Positions 28,254 to 37,728 of a stretch of 64,000 nucleotides of DNA are shown one piece after another (the first letter of the stretch is position 1; every line of letters begins with the position of its first letter). The notes under the pieces are model-generated. The model was not told where the DNA came from and did no database searches. It worked only from the letters and a program-made list of their open reading frames with translations. The position numbers were made by a program, and so were the translations under genes. Source of the DNA: Pseudomonas sp. MUP55 (lineage in GTDB: Bacteria > Pseudomonadota > Gammaproteobacteria > Pseudomonadales > Pseudomonadaceae); contig NZ_CP138214.1 in the NCBI RefSeq assembly GCF_034043515.1, positions 1,240,001 through 1,304,000 of the forward strand. The letters run 5' to 3'.

Positions 28254-30671
28254 TCAGAAAAGCACCTTTGCCACATCCGCAAAGCGCTTGGCAAAGTGCA
28301 CCGTCATCCCTTCCTTGAGGTACTCCGGCAATTCCTCGAAGCTGCCGCGATTGGGCTCCGGCAGGATCAGCTCGTGAATCTTCTGGCGCCGCGCCGCAAT
28401 CACCTTCTCACGCACGCCGCCAATCGGCAGTACATGCCCGGTCAGTGTCAGTTCACCGGTCATTGCCACGCCTTTTTTCGGCGGTTGGTTGCGTGCCAGG
28501 GACAGCAATGCGCTGGCCATGGTCACGCCCGCGCTCGGTCCGTCTTTCGGCGTGGCGCCTTCCGGTACGTGCAGGTGCACGAAGGCTTCGTCGAAGAACT
28601 TCGGATCACCGCCAAACGACTTCAGGTTGGAGCTGATAAAGCTGTAGGCGATTTCCGCAGATTCTTTCATCACTTCACCCAGTTGCCCGGTGAGCTTGAA
28701 GCCGCGATTGAGCGTGTGGATACGCGTTGCTTCAATCGGCAAGGTCGCGCCGCCCATGCTGGTCCAGGCCAGGCCGGTAATCACGCCGGTGCCGGACAGC
28801 ACTTGTTCATTGCGGAACACCGGCATGCCCAGGGAGCTTTCCAGGTCCTTGGGGCCGATCTTGATCACCGTATCCGGCTCGTCCAGCAGCTTGACCACCG
28901 CCTTGCGCACCAGTTTGCCCAGTTGTTTCTCCAACTGGCGCACACCGGCTTCCCGTGCATACCCATCGATCAACGCGCGCAAGGCGCTATCGCTGATGCT
29001 CAGGCTGGTTTTCGCCACGCCGGCTTTTTCCAGCTGCTTGGGCCACAGGTGGCGCTTGGCGATGGCGACTTTTTCTTCGGTGATGTAGCCCGACAGGCGA
29101 ATCACTTCCATACGGTCGAGCAACGGGCCGGGAATCGAGTCCAGGGTGTTGGCGGTGCACACGAACAGCACCTTGGACAGGTCCAGGCGCAGGTCCAGGT
29201 AGTGGTCGAGGAATTCGACGTTCTGCTCGGGATCGAGGGTTTCGAGCAGGGCCGAGGCCGGGTCGCCCTGGAAGCTCTGGCCCATCTTGTCGATCTCGTC
29301 GAGCATGATCACCGGGTTCATCACCTCCACATCCTTGAGCGCCTGCACCAGCTTGCCGGGCAGGGCGCCGATGTAGGTGCGGCGGTGGCCCTTGATCTCG
29401 GCCTCGTCGCGCATGCCGCCGACACTGAATCGGTAGAACGGCCGCCCGAGGGATTCGGCGATGGATTTGCCCACGCTGGTCTTGCCCACGCCCGGCGGGC
29501 CCACCAGCAGCACGATGGAGCCGGCGACTTCGCCCTTATAGGCGCCGACCGCGAGAAACTCGAGGATGCGGCTCTTGATGTCGTCCAGGCCCGCGTGGTG
29601 TTTATCCAGCACCTTGCGCGCATGTTTCAGGTCGAGCTTGTCTTCGCCATACACGCCCCACGGAACGGAGGTAGCCCAGTCCAGGTAATTGCGGGTGACG
29701 GCGTATTCCGGCGAGCCGGTTTCCAGGATCGACAGCTTGTTGAGTTCTTCATCGATACGTTTCTGCGCCTGGGCCGGCAGCACCTTGCCCTCCAGCCGCT
29801 GCTCGAACTGTTCGACATCCGCGCTGCGGTCGTCCTTGGTCAAGCCCAGCTCCTGCTGGATGACCTTGAGCTGTTCCTTGAGGAAGAACTCGCGCTGATG
29901 TTCGCCGATCTTGCGGTTCACCTCGGCGGAGAGTTCTTTCTGCAGGCGCGCGACTTCGACCTCTTTGCGCAGCATCGGCAGCACTTTTTCCATGCGCTTG
30001 AGCATGGGCACGCAGTCCAGCACTTCCTGCAACTCGTTACCGGTGGCCGAGGTCAGCGCGGCGGCGAAGTCGGTGAGCGGTGACGGGTCGTTGGGGCTGA
30101 AGCGGTTGAGGTAGTTCTTCAACTCTTCGCTGTACAGCGGGTTGAGCGGCAGCAGTTCCTTGATCGCATTGATCAGCGCCATGCCGTAGGCCTTGACCTC
30201 GTCGGTCGGCTCGCTTGGCTGGTGCGGGTATTCGACCTCCACCAGGTACGGTGGGCGGTGGTGCTTGAGCCAGGTCTTGATGCGCACGCGGGTCAGGCCC
30301 TGGGCGACGAACTGCAGCTTGCCGTTCTCGCGGCTGGCGTGGTGCACCTTGACCAGGGTGCCGTACAGCGGCAGGGCCGAGGTGTCGAAATGGCGCGGGT
30401 CTTCGGGTGGTGTATCCATGAAGAACAGCGCGAGGGAGTGATGGTCGGACTTGCTCACCAGTTCCAGGGTCTCGGCCCAGGGTTCTTCATTGACGATCAC
30501 CGGCAGCACTTGCGCCGGGAAGAAGGGCCGGTTGTGGATCGGGATGATGTAGACCTTGTCCGGCAGGTTTTGCCCAGGCAGGGCCAGGCCGGTGTTGGAC
30601 GAGGTTTCTGCGTTCTCGGGGTCGGCGTAGTCGTTCAGGTCGTAATCGGGGACGTCTTGCTGGTCGCTCAT
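28254..30671 (-). CDS. lon: Lon-family ATP-dependent protease (AsrA-like second Lon)
   Basis: 805 aa. An N-terminal substrate-binding domain (KVYIIPIHNRPFFPAQVLPVIV) is preceded by an acidic 30-residue tail (DVPDYDLNDYADPENAETSS). The AAA+ module has Walker A GPPGVGKT and Walker B VIMLDEIDKM. The protease domain has the catalytic Ser in PKDGPSAG and the catalytic Lys in GGVREKVIAARR. It degrades damaged or regulatory proteins in the cytoplasm. Adjacency to a chagasin-type inhibitor points to the AsrA paralogue described in P. aeruginosa (aminoglycoside-induced stress), rather than the canonical lon of the clp region; this is from memory of synteny. Confidence 0.92.
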   Translation of the reverse strand: MSDQQDVPDYDLNDYADPENAETSSNTGLALPGQNLPDKVYIIPIHNRPFFPAQVLPVIVNEEPWAETLELVSKSDHHSLALFFMDTPPEDPRHFDTSALPLYGTLVKVHHASRENGKLQFVAQGLTRVRIKTWLKHHRPPYLVEVEYPHQPSEPTDEVKAYGMALINAIKELLPLNPLYSEELKNYLNRFSPNDPSPLTDFAAALTSATGNELQEVLDCVPMLKRMEKVLPMLRKEVEVARLQKELSAEVNRKIGEHQREFFLKEQLKVIQQELGLTKDDRSADVEQFEQRLEGKVLPAQAQKRIDEELNKLSILETGSPEYAVTRNYLDWATSVPWGVYGEDKLDLKHARKVLDKHHAGLDDIKSRILEFLAVGAYKGEVAGSIVLLVGPPGVGKTSVGKSIAESLGRPFYRFSVGGMRDEAEIKGHRRTYIGALPGKLVQALKDVEVMNPVIMLDEIDKMGQSFQGDPASALLETLDPEQNVEFLDHYLDLRLDLSKVLFVCTANTLDSIPGPLLDRMEVIRLSGYITEEKVAIAKRHLWPKQLEKAGVAKTSLSISDSALRALIDGYAREAGVRQLEKQLGKLVRKAVVKLLDEPDTVIKIGPKDLESSLGMPVFRNEQVLSGTGVITGLAWTSMGGATLPIEATRIHTLNRGFKLTGQLGEVMKESAEIAYSFISSNLKSFGGDPKFFDEAFVHLHVPEGATPKDGPSAGVTMASALLSLARNQPPKKGVAMTGELTLTGHVLPIGGVREKVIAARRQKIHELILPEPNRGSFEELPEYLKEGMTVHFAKRFADVAKVLF

Positions 30672-30798
30672 GGGGCACCTGCATAAGGAAGTATGCAGCT
30701 TAGATGGGGCAGGGCAGTGGTGGTTTCAATGGCAGGGGTGAGATAGCAACATATTGCATATAATTACTGAGTGGCCGGCGTAGCGTCAGCTGTTGATC

Positions 30799-30911
30799 GT
30801 TCCCACGCTCTGCGTGGGAATGCCTCCTTGGACGCTCCGCGTCCCGCCAACACTGCGCATGGGTGACGCAGAGCGTCACGGGCTCAATTCCCACGCGGGA
30901 GCGTGGGAACG
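30799..30911. repeat. Type III REP pair
   Basis: CGTTCCCACGC / GCGTGGGAA hairpins at both ends, with GGACGCTCCGCGTCC and TGACGCAGAGCGTCA palindromes between. This is a separate REP family from types I and II. It lies between the divergent Lon-like gene and the 3' end of the GntR gene. Confidence 0.82.
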
Positions 30912-30923
30912 AGCTTCCACGCC

Positions 30924-30953
30924 GCCATCGGGGGCAAGCCCCCTCCCACATTT
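30924..30953. repeat. Solitary type I REP
   Basis: A single GCCATCGGGGGCAAGCCCCC arm continuing to TCCCACATTT without its partner. It lies directly after the type III pair and ends 11 bases before the GntR stop codon. Confidence 0.8.
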
Positions 30954-30963
30954 GGCCTGTGAG

Positions 30964-31953
30964 TCAGCTGATTTTGTGCAGGTACGCGGGAAGGGGCTGC
31001 TCCGGCAACACCGAAAGCACCTTCAACCGCTGCAGCATCCTCTGGCTTGCCCGCTGCAGATGCTCACGCAGGTTCAACGCCGCCGCATCGAACGCGCCAT
31101 GCAACAGCAGCTCCAGAATCAACCGATGTTCAGCCAGCATCGCCGGATCGGCGCCGATGCCCAGCAATCGATGGAAGATCCGGCTGATGATCATCGGGCT
31201 CTGGCCCTGGCGGATCAGCGCGGCGATCTTGCGGTTCTGCAGGCCGGCGAGGCAGCGCTGGTGCAAGTCCTCTTCGATCTGTTCGATGGCTTCCAGGCTG
31301 CAGTGCGGGTTCTCCTGAGCGTCCATGACCCGCTGCAGCATGGCTTGGAGGGCGTGCCGGTCGAGGTCCGGCGCGCTCTGGCGCAGGGCCTCGGGTTCCA
31401 GGCAGGCGCGCAGTTCGTAGTCTTCGATGACTTCCCGCGCGGTCAACGGCCCGGCCAGCCATTGGGAGTAGGGCTCTTTCTCCACCAGGCCACGGTCGCG
31501 CAGGCGCATCAAGGCCTCGCGCACCACGGCGCGGCTGACGCCGTAGAGGTCGGCGGCGGCTTGTTCGTCCAGGCGGTAATGGCCGAAGGCGATGCAGGTG
31601 GACAGTGCCGCGCCGATTTCCTCGACGATGCGCTCGCCCAATGGCCGGGTGTCCACCAGATCGCCCTCGCCATTAAGACCCAGATGTGCAGGACTCAGGG
31701 GCAGGCGCAACGGTTCGACGGCCAAGCCTTCAGGATTGATCAGGTAGCCGCGGCCGTTGAAGCGGCAGATCAGGCCCTCCTCGTGCAGCAGGTCCAGCGC
31801 CTTGCGCACCGGCACGCGGCTGGTGCCGAACAGCTCGGCCAGCGGTGCTTCCAGCAGCACAAGCCCATGGCGCGCGGTGCCGTTGACGATCGCGTCACGC
31901 ATCACCGTGTGAATCATCGCGTAACGGGAGGCCGAGGCGGACACTGTTTTCAT
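30964..31953 (-). CDS. GntR/FCD transcriptional regulator with two winged-HTH domains
   Basis: 329 aa from the ATG at 31953 (MKTVSASASRYAMIHTVMRD), chosen for its AGAG spacing; an ATG at 31959 is an alternative. Two GntR-type HTHs are visible in tandem. One covers residues about 10-70 (LLEAPLAELFGTSRVPVRKALDLLHEEGLI), the second about 100-165 (HYRLDEQAAADLYGVSRAVVREALMRLRDRGLVEK). A C-terminal FCD effector domain follows, with metal/ligand residues DYELRACLEPEALR, EEDLHQRCL and EHRLILELLLHGAFDAA. It is divergent from the amidase-led catabolic cluster and most likely its repressor. The doubled DNA-binding domain is unusual. Confidence 0.88.
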   Translation of the reverse strand: MKTVSASASRYAMIHTVMRDAIVNGTARHGLVLLEAPLAELFGTSRVPVRKALDLLHEEGLICRFNGRGYLINPEGLAVEPLRLPLSPAHLGLNGEGDLVDTRPLGERIVEEIGAALSTCIAFGHYRLDEQAAADLYGVSRAVVREALMRLRDRGLVEKEPYSQWLAGPLTAREVIEDYELRACLEPEALRQSAPDLDRHALQAMLQRVMDAQENPHCSLEAIEQIEEDLHQRCLAGLQNRKIAALIRQGQSPMIISRIFHRLLGIGADPAMLAEHRLILELLLHGAFDAAALNLREHLQRASQRMLQRLKVLSVLPEQPLPAYLHKIS

Positions 31954-32089
31954 CTGCATCTCTGGGTCAAGAATTCTGAGGCGTGGCGAAGCCCGGGATT
32001 CTCTCATAGATGGGCCTGTCACTCTGCGCCACGTCGGTGGCACTTTTCTGGGGCCTTTCGCGCCAGCCTGTTACCTTTTTGCACCAAAA

Positions 32090-32112
32090 TGTATTTATTA
32101 ATAAAAGATACA
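32090..32112. promoter_or_regulatory. Candidate operator 1 in the GntR/amidase divergent region
   Basis: TGTAT and ATACA half-sites are separated by 13 AT-rich bases. FadR-type GntR regulators commonly bind TGTAT/ATACA-like inverted repeats, though usually with shorter spacing. It lies about 135 bases from the regulator start and 185 from the amidase start. The 342-base gap (31954-32295) shows no other gene. Confidence 0.4.
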
Positions 32113-32250
32113 TTATTTCCCTAGAGGCTTGGCTCAGCACCTGCCTCTAATTATTTTGCGTCGTTTGAAGGCTTCTATCCCGTGGTTATGGGTAAGGCGC
32201 GCAGTCAACGAGGCAGGGTCCGACAAGAGACTGGCACGAAAGCTGCCTGC

Positions 32251-32285
32251 TTAAAACGTACATTTTATAAATATATACGTTTTAA
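32251..32285. promoter_or_regulatory. Candidate operator 2: perfect inverted repeat over the amidase promoter
   Basis: Perfect 10-base arms TTAAAACGTA (32251-32260) and TACGTTTTAA (32276-32285) flank 15 AT-rich bases containing TATAAAT, a possible -10. It ends 10 bases before the amidase ATG. Binding there would block transcription or translation start. It is the best candidate site for the divergent GntR regulator. Confidence 0.6.
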
Positions 32286-32295
32286 GGTGATCTCG

Positions 32296-33627
32296 ATGTC
32301 AGACGCCACCTCCATGGCCGAAGCGTTCGCCAGTGGTCGCAGCGACCCGGTGCAAGTCCTTGAACAGGCGCTCGTGCACGCGAGCACGGCGCCCAGCGTG
32401 TTTATCTCCTTGACCACCGAGCGTGCGTGGCGGGAAGCCGAAGCGTCCGCGGCACGCTGGCGTGCCGGCCAACCGTTGAGTGCGTTCGACGGCGTGCCCC
32501 TGGCCTGGAAGGACCTGTTCGACGTGGCCGGCAGCATCACCACCGCAGGCGCTGGCTATCGCCGCCAGGCGCCGGCCGCCTTGCTCGATGCGCCCAGCGT
32601 GGGGCTGTTGTGCTGCGCCGGGATGGTCAGTATCGGCAAGACCAACCTCAGTGAACTGGCGTATTCCGGCCTGGGCCTGAACCCGCACTTCGGCACGCCC
32701 CACAACCCGAACAGCCGCGATCAGCCAAGGATTCCCGGCGGTTCCTCATCAGGTTCGGGCGTGGCGGTGGCGGCCGGTATCGTGCCGATTGCCATGGGCA
32801 CCGACACCGCAGGCTCGATCCGCATTCCCGCCGCGCTCAATGGCGTGGTGGGCTACCGCAGCAGCTGCCGCCGCTACAGCCGCGACGGCGTATTCCCCTT
32901 GGCCCGCAGCCTCGACAGTCTCGGCCCGCTAACCCGCAGCGTGCGCGATGCACTGGTCATCGACGACCTGCTCCATGGCCGCGTGCGAACCCATATCGCC
33001 CGCAGCCTGAAGGGCCAGCGTTTCGTGCTTGAGCAAGGCGTGTTGCAAGACGTCGAGCCAGCCGTGCGCGACAACCTGCTGCGCGCGGCGGACCAGCTCA
33101 GGGCCTGCGGTGCGCTGGTGGACGAGCGGCCCTGTGCCACGTTCCAGGGCACCCTCGATTTGATCCGTCAGCACGGCTGGCTCGGCGCTTTCGAAGCGTT
33201 CGCCCTGCACCAGGCCTTGCTCGACAGCCGTGACGCCGAGCAACTCGACCCGCGTGTGCGCCGACGTCTCGAAGCCGCCCGGGCCTTGCCGGCCAGCCAG
33301 TTGATCCACCTGACCGATGCGCGCCGGCGCCTGCAGCACCAACTGAGCGACGACCTTGACGGCGCTCTGCTGATCACCCCGACGGTCGCCCACGTCGCCC
33401 CGGCGCTGGCACCGCTGGAAGCCGACGACGAACTGTTCGTCAGCACCAACCTTGCGACCCTGCGCCTGACCATGCCCGGCAGCCTGCTCGACATGCCGGG
33501 GGTCAGCCTGCCCAGCGGCCGCGATGCCCTCGGCCTGCCCACCGGTCTGCTGCTCAGCGCCCCCTGTGGCGAGGACGCGCGCCTGCTCAGGGCCGCGCTG
33601 TCGGTCGAAACCGCCCTCAACCCTTGA
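32296..33627 (+). CDS. Amidase-signature family hydrolase
   Basis: 443 aa from the ATG at 32296. The amidase signature is present: catalytic Lys in VPLAWKDLFDVAG, the Ser-cisSer region in IPGGSSSGSGVAVAAGIVPIAMGTDTAGSIRIPAAL. Family members hydrolyse amide bonds of small molecules. It opens the plus-strand cluster and is followed 12 bases later by a cyclic-imidase-like hydrolase. A half-amide (the product of imide ring opening) is a reasonable substrate, but that is inference. No signal peptide, so cytoplasmic. Confidence 0.88.
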   Translation: MSDATSMAEAFASGRSDPVQVLEQALVHASTAPSVFISLTTERAWREAEASAARWRAGQPLSAFDGVPLAWKDLFDVAGSITTAGAGYRRQAPAALLDAPSVGLLCCAGMVSIGKTNLSELAYSGLGLNPHFGTPHNPNSRDQPRIPGGSSSGSGVAVAAGIVPIAMGTDTAGSIRIPAALNGVVGYRSSCRRYSRDGVFPLARSLDSLGPLTRSVRDALVIDDLLHGRVRTHIARSLKGQRFVLEQGVLQDVEPAVRDNLLRAADQLRACGALVDERPCATFQGTLDLIRQHGWLGAFEAFALHQALLDSRDAEQLDPRVRRRLEAARALPASQLIHLTDARRRLQHQLSDDLDGALLITPTVAHVAPALAPLEADDELFVSTNLATLRLTMPGSLLDMPGVSLPSGRDALGLPTGLLLSAPCGEDARLLRAALSVETALNP

Positions 33628-33639
33628 AGGAGACACACC

Positions 33640-34518
33640 ATGGCTAAAGACATTCTCTGTGCATTCGGCGTCGACGTGGACGCCGTCGCCGGCTGGCTCG
33701 GTTCCTACGGCGGTGAAGACTCGCCAGACGACATCTCCCGCGGCCTGTTCGCCGGTGAAGTCGGCGCGCCGCGCCTGCTCAAACTGTTCGAGCGCTACGG
33801 CCTGCGCACCACCTGGTTCATCCCCGGCCATTCGATGGAAACCTTCCCCGAACAGATGAAGGCAGTGGCCGACGCCGGCCACGAAATCGGCGTGCACGGC
33901 TACAGCCACGAAAACCCCATCGCGATGACCGCCGAGCAGGAGGAAATCGTCCTGGATAAATCCATCGAACTGATTACCCAGGTCACCGGCAAACGCCCCA
34001 CCGGCTACGTCGCGCCATGGTGGGAGTTCAGCAAGGTGACCAACGAGCTGCTGCTGAAAAAAGGCATCAAGTATGACCACAGCCTGATGCACAACGACTT
34101 CCACCCCTACTACGTGCGCAAGGGCGACAGCTGGACCAAGATCGACTACAGCCAGCACCCCGACACCTGGATGAAACCTCTGGTGCGCGGCGAGGAAACC
34201 GACCTGGTGGAAATCCCGGCCAACTGGTATCTCGACGACCTGCCACCGATGATGTTCATCAAGAAAGCCCCCAACAGCCATGGCTTCGTCAACCCGCGTC
34301 ACCTGGAAGAGATGTGGCGCGACCAGTTCGACTGGGTCTACCGCGAACACGAGCACGCGGTATTCACCATGACCATCCACCCCGACGTGTCCGGCCGTCC
34401 GCAGGTGCTGCTGATGCTTGAGCGCCTGATCGAACACATCCAGAGCCATGCCGGCGTGCGCTTTGTCACCTTCGACGAAATCGCCGACGACTTCATCCGC
34501 CGCCAACCCCGCACCTGA
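33640..34518 (+). CDS. Polysaccharide-deacetylase-fold hydrolase, putative cyclic imidase
   Basis: 292 aa. It has the NodB-like fold: [13 protein letters not shown] (first metal Asp), [37 protein letters not shown] (HxxxH-type metal site), [13 protein letters not shown] and a late [13 protein letters not shown]. The PuuE-like members of this superfamily act on small cyclic amides, not polymers. I recall that a zinc-dependent cyclic imide hydrolase of about this length from Pseudomonas putida belongs here. Position beside an amidase and a transporter favours small-molecule catabolism. There is no export signal. Confidence 0.8.
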   Translation: MAKDILCAFGVDVDAVAGWLGSYGGEDSPDDISRGLFAGEVGAPRLLKLFERYGLRTTWFIPGHSMETFPEQMKAVADAGHEIGVHGYSHENPIAMTAEQEEIVLDKSIELITQVTGKRPTGYVAPWWEFSKVTNELLLKKGIKYDHSLMHNDFHPYYVRKGDSWTKIDYSQHPDTWMKPLVRGEETDLVEIPANWYLDDLPPMMFIKKAPNSHGFVNPRHLEEMWRDQFDWVYREHEHAVFTMTIHPDVSGRPQVLLMLERLIEHIQSHAGVRFVTFDEIADDFIRRQPRT

Positions 34519-34533
34519 CCCCAACCCTGAACC

Positions 34534-34635
34534 CTGTAGGAGCGAGCTTGCTCGCGAAAATCGTCAATGACGACGCGGGCAGTCTGGATGCTCGCGGCGC
34601 TCATGGATTCTTCGCGAGCAAGCTCGCTCCTACAG
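34534..34635. repeat. Type II REPIN
   Basis: Inverted GAGCGAGCTTGCTCGCGAA pair with CTGTAGGAG / CTCCTACAG ends. It splits the cluster between the imidase-like gene and the MFS transporter gene, and ends 33 bases before the transporter ATG. Confidence 0.9.
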
Positions 34636-34668
34636 GGAGGGCAATCCCAATTCCTTGAGGCGCGCTCC

Positions 34669-36009
34669 ATGTCTATCTACAACAAGCTTGACCTGACTGG
34701 CTGGAAACCCCGGCAATTGACGTCCCAGGAAGTGCGCTTCGCCACCTGGATCGCGTTTTTTGCCTGGGTGTTCGCGGTGTATGACTTCATCCTGTTCGGC
34801 ACCTTGCTGCCGGAGATCGGCCGACACTTTGGCTGGGGTGAAGTGGAGCAAGCGCAAATCGCGACCTGGGTGGCGGTGGGCACGGCGGTGGTCGCGTTTG
34901 CCATCGGGCCTATCGTCGACAGGCTGGGGCGGCGTCAGGGGATCATCTTCACCGTGGCCGGTTCCGCGCTGTGCTCGGCGCTCACCGCGATTGGCGGGGC
35001 GTGGGGCAAGTCGCCGCTGATCCTGATTCGCTCGCTGGGTGGCCTGGGGTATGCCGAAGAAACCGTGAATGCCACTTACCTGAGTGAGCTGTATGGCGCC
35101 TCGCAAGACCCGAAACTGACCAAGCGTCGCGGGTTCATCTACAGCCTGGTGCAGGGCGGCTGGCCGGTCGGCGCGCTGATCGCCGCCGGACTCACTGCAC
35201 TGCTGCTGCCGATTATCGGCTGGCAGGGCTGTTTCATCTTCGCCGCGATCCCGGCCATCGTGATTGCAATCATGGCGCGCAAGCTCAAGGAGAGCCCGCA
35301 GTTCCAGATTCACCAGCGCATCAGCCAGCTGCGTAAACGCGGCGCGGTGAGCGAGGCGCAGAACGTGGCCGCCACCTACGGCGTGGACTATGACGAACAC
35401 AGCAAGGCCGGCCTCAAGGCCGCGTTCCGTGGCCCGGCCCGCCGCGCCACCCTGGTGATCGGCGCCGCGCTGCTGCTCAACTGGGCGGCGATCCAGGTGT
35501 TCAGCGTGCTCGGCACTTCGGTGATCGTCAGCGTGCACCACATCTCGTTCGAGAACTCGCTGATCATCCTGGTGCTGTCGAACCTGGTGGGCTATTGCGG
35601 CTACCTGAGCCACGGCTGGATGGGCGACAAGATCGGCCGACGCAACGTGATCGGCCTGGGCTGGATGCTCGGCGGCCTGGCATTCGCCGGCATGCTGTTC
35701 GGCCCGAGCAATATGCCGACGGTGGTCGGGCTGTACAGCCTGGGCCTGTTCTTCCTGATCGGGCCGTATTCGGCGGCGCTGTTCTTCATCAGCGAAAGTT
35801 TCCCCACCAGCATCCGCGCCACCGGTGGCGCGATCATCCATGCCATGGGGCCGATCGGCGCCGTGGTGGCCGGGTTTGGCGCCACTCAGGTGTTGTCCGC
35901 CGGCAGTGACTGGCAGACCGCCGCGCTGTGGTTCGGCGCGCTGCCGTGCTTTCTGTCCGGCGCCTTGATGTTTGCCGCACGCCATGTGCGTCCGGAAACC
36001 GTTCTGTAA
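34669..36009 (+). CDS. MFS transporter, metabolite:H+ symporter type
   Basis: 446 aa from the ATG at 34669. About 12 TM helices are visible. The MFS motif between helices 2 and 3 is present as [12 protein letters not shown], with a second copy [17 protein letters not shown] in the C-terminal half. A cytoplasmic central loop ([27 protein letters not shown]) separates the two halves. It probably imports the compound degraded by the surrounding enzymes. The REPIN upstream may affect its mRNA level. Confidence 0.87.
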   Translation: MSIYNKLDLTGWKPRQLTSQEVRFATWIAFFAWVFAVYDFILFGTLLPEIGRHFGWGEVEQAQIATWVAVGTAVVAFAIGPIVDRLGRRQGIIFTVAGSALCSALTAIGGAWGKSPLILIRSLGGLGYAEETVNATYLSELYGASQDPKLTKRRGFIYSLVQGGWPVGALIAAGLTALLLPIIGWQGCFIFAAIPAIVIAIMARKLKESPQFQIHQRISQLRKRGAVSEAQNVAATYGVDYDEHSKAGLKAAFRGPARRATLVIGAALLLNWAAIQVFSVLGTSVIVSVHHISFENSLIILVLSNLVGYCGYLSHGWMGDKIGRRNVIGLGWMLGGLAFAGMLFGPSNMPTVVGLYSLGLFFLIGPYSAALFFISESFPTSIRATGGAIIHAMGPIGAVVAGFGATQVLSAGSDWQTAALWFGALPCFLSGALMFAARHVRPETVL

Positions 36010-36019
36010 GGAGTTGCCG

Positions 36020-36781
36020 ATGAACCGTAAAGTTGCCTTGATTACCGGTGCCGCCAGCGGCATCGGCCAGGCCCTTGCCGTGGCCTATGCGCGCAGCGGC
36101 GTGGCGGTGGCAGGCGGGTATTACCCGGCCGACCCCCACGACCCGCACACCACCGTTGCCTTGGTGGAAGAAGCCGGTGGCGAATGCCTGATGCTGGCGC
36201 TGGACGTGGGCGACAGCGCCTCGGTGGACGCCCTGGCCGAGCACGCGGTGCGGCATTTCGGACGCCTCGATTATGCAGTGGCCAATGCCGGGTTGTTGCG
36301 TCGTGCGCCGTTGCTGGAAATGAGCGATGCGTTGTGGGACGAGATGCTCAATGTCGACCTCACCGGAGTGATGCGCACCTTCCGCGCCGCCACGCGGCAC
36401 ATGACCGAAGGCGGCGCGCTGGTGGCCATTTCGTCGATTGCCGGTGGCGTATATGGCTGGCAGGACCACAGCCACTACGCGGCGGCCAAGGCCGGGGTGC
36501 CGGGGTTGTGTCGTTCGCTGGCGGTGGAGCTGGCGGCCAAGGGCATTCGGTGCAATGCGGTGATCCCCGGGTTGATCGAGACGCCGCAGTCATTGGATGC
36601 GAAGAATTCGCTGGGGCCTGAAGGGTTGGCCAAGGCTGCAAAGGCGATCCCGCTGGGCCGGGTAGGGCGCGCCGATGAAGTGGCGTCGCTGGTGCAGTTT
36701 TTGACCAGCGACGCCTCGAGCTACCTGACCGGGCAAAGCATCATCATCGACGGCGGCTTGACCGTGCGCTGGCCTGACTGA
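36020..36781 (+). CDS. SDR-family NAD(P)-dependent oxidoreductase
   Basis: 253 aa from the ATG at 36020, 10 bases after the transporter stop and preceded by AAGGAG. The cofactor motif is [10 protein letters not shown]; the active site is Ser in AISSIAGGV and YxxxK in HYAAAKAG. The C-terminus [27 protein letters not shown] is typical of classical SDRs. The substrate cannot be deduced; it would act on an alcohol or keto group of the cluster's substrate or product. Confidence 0.9.
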   Translation: MNRKVALITGAASGIGQALAVAYARSGVAVAGGYYPADPHDPHTTVALVEEAGGECLMLALDVGDSASVDALAEHAVRHFGRLDYAVANAGLLRRAPLLEMSDALWDEMLNVDLTGVMRTFRAATRHMTEGGALVAISSIAGGVYGWQDHSHYAAAKAGVPGLCRSLAVELAAKGIRCNAVIPGLIETPQSLDAKNSLGPEGLAKAAKAIPLGRVGRADEVASLVQFLTSDASSYLTGQSIIIDGGLTVRWPD

Positions 36782-36784
36782 AGG

Positions 36785-36860
36785 TACTCAACCCAAAAGT
36801 GTGGGAGGGGGCTCACTGTTCCCACTGACTCTACTCAACCCAAAAATGTGGGAGGGGGCT
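36785..36860 (+). repeat. 47-base tandem duplication including a REP end
   Basis: A 29-base segment beginning TACTCAACCCAAAA and ending GTGGGAGGGGGCT occurs at 36785-36813 and again at 36832-36860 with one mismatch. The first copy stops in the REP core; the second continues into the complete REPIN. This looks like a local duplication of the REPIN's left flank and end. Confidence 0.8.
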
Positions 36861-36935
36861 TGCCCCCGATGGCGGTGCCTCAGGCAAGCCAGCAGTGGCT
36901 GAACCACCGCTATCGGGGGCAAGCCCCCTCCCACA
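36846..36935. repeat. Type I REPIN
   Basis: Inverted ATGTGGGAGGGGGCTTGCCC pair with CGATGGCGG / CCGCTATCG inner arms. It separates the two SDR genes. Confidence 0.9.
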
Positions 36936-36965
36936 AGGACCGCGTTTTACCATGGAGGAACTGCC

Positions 36966-37715
36966 ATGCTCCAACTGACTAATCGCCGCGCCGTCATCAC
37001 CGGTGCCGGCAGCGGCATCGGCGCCGCCATCGCCCAGGCTTACGCGGTTGAAGGCGCACGCCTGGTGCTGGCCGACCGCAACGCGGCGAGCCTCGCTGAA
37101 ATCGCGATCACCTGTCGCAACCTCGGGGCGGAGGTGGTCGAGTGCCTGGCCGATGTCGGCACCGTCGAAGGCGCCCAGGCCGGCGTTGACCGATGCGTCG
37201 AGCACTTCGGCGGTATCGATATTCTGGTCAACAACGCCGGTATGCTGACCCAGGCACGGTGCGTCGACCTGACCATCGCTATGTGGGACGAGATGCTGCG
37301 TGTCGACCTCACCAGCGTCTTCGTCGCCAGCCAGCGTGCCTTGCCCCATATGCTCGCGCAGCGCTGGGGGCGGATCATCAACGTCGCCTCGCAGCTGGGC
37401 ATCAAGGGCGGTGCCGAACTGAGCCATTACGCGGCAGCCAAGGCCGGGGTGATTGGCTTCACCAAGTCCCTGGCCCTGGAAGTGGCCAAGGACAATGTAC
37501 TGGTCAACGCCATCGCCCCCGGGCCCATCGAAACCCCGCTGGTGGGCGGCATCAGCGACAGCTGGAAACGCGCCAAGGCCGCCGAACTGCCGCTGGGCCG
37601 CTTCGGCCTGGCGGACGAAGTCGCGCCTGCCGCCGTGCTGCTGGCCAGTACCCCGGGCGGCAATCTGTTCGTCGGCCAGACCCTGGGCCCGAACGCCGGC
37701 GATGTCATGCCATGA
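36966..37715 (+). CDS. SDR-family oxidoreductase (second in cluster)
   Basis: 249 aa, preceded by GGAGGAA-like sequence. Cofactor motif TGAGSGIGAAIAQAYA, structural NNAG, active site Ser in [34 protein letters not shown] with YxxxK. It is only distantly similar to the first SDR (36020-36781). It begins a run of closely spaced genes leading to the small CxxC protein (13 bases on). Confidence 0.9.
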   Translation: MLQLTNRRAVITGAGSGIGAAIAQAYAVEGARLVLADRNAASLAEIAITCRNLGAEVVECLADVGTVEGAQAGVDRCVEHFGGIDILVNNAGMLTQARCVDLTIAMWDEMLRVDLTSVFVASQRALPHMLAQRWGRIINVASQLGIKGGAELSHYAAAKAGVIGFTKSLALEVAKDNVLVNAIAPGPIETPLVGGISDSWKRAKAAELPLGRFGLADEVAPAAVLLASTPGGNLFVGQTLGPNAGDVMP

Positions 37716-37728
37716 GCGGGGCCTGACC

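Noticed and set aside
28188..30083. 631-codon open frame antisense to the Lon-like gene
   Set aside because: Begins inside a REP sequence and lies opposite conserved AAA+ and protease motifs; composition is typical of an antisense shadow.
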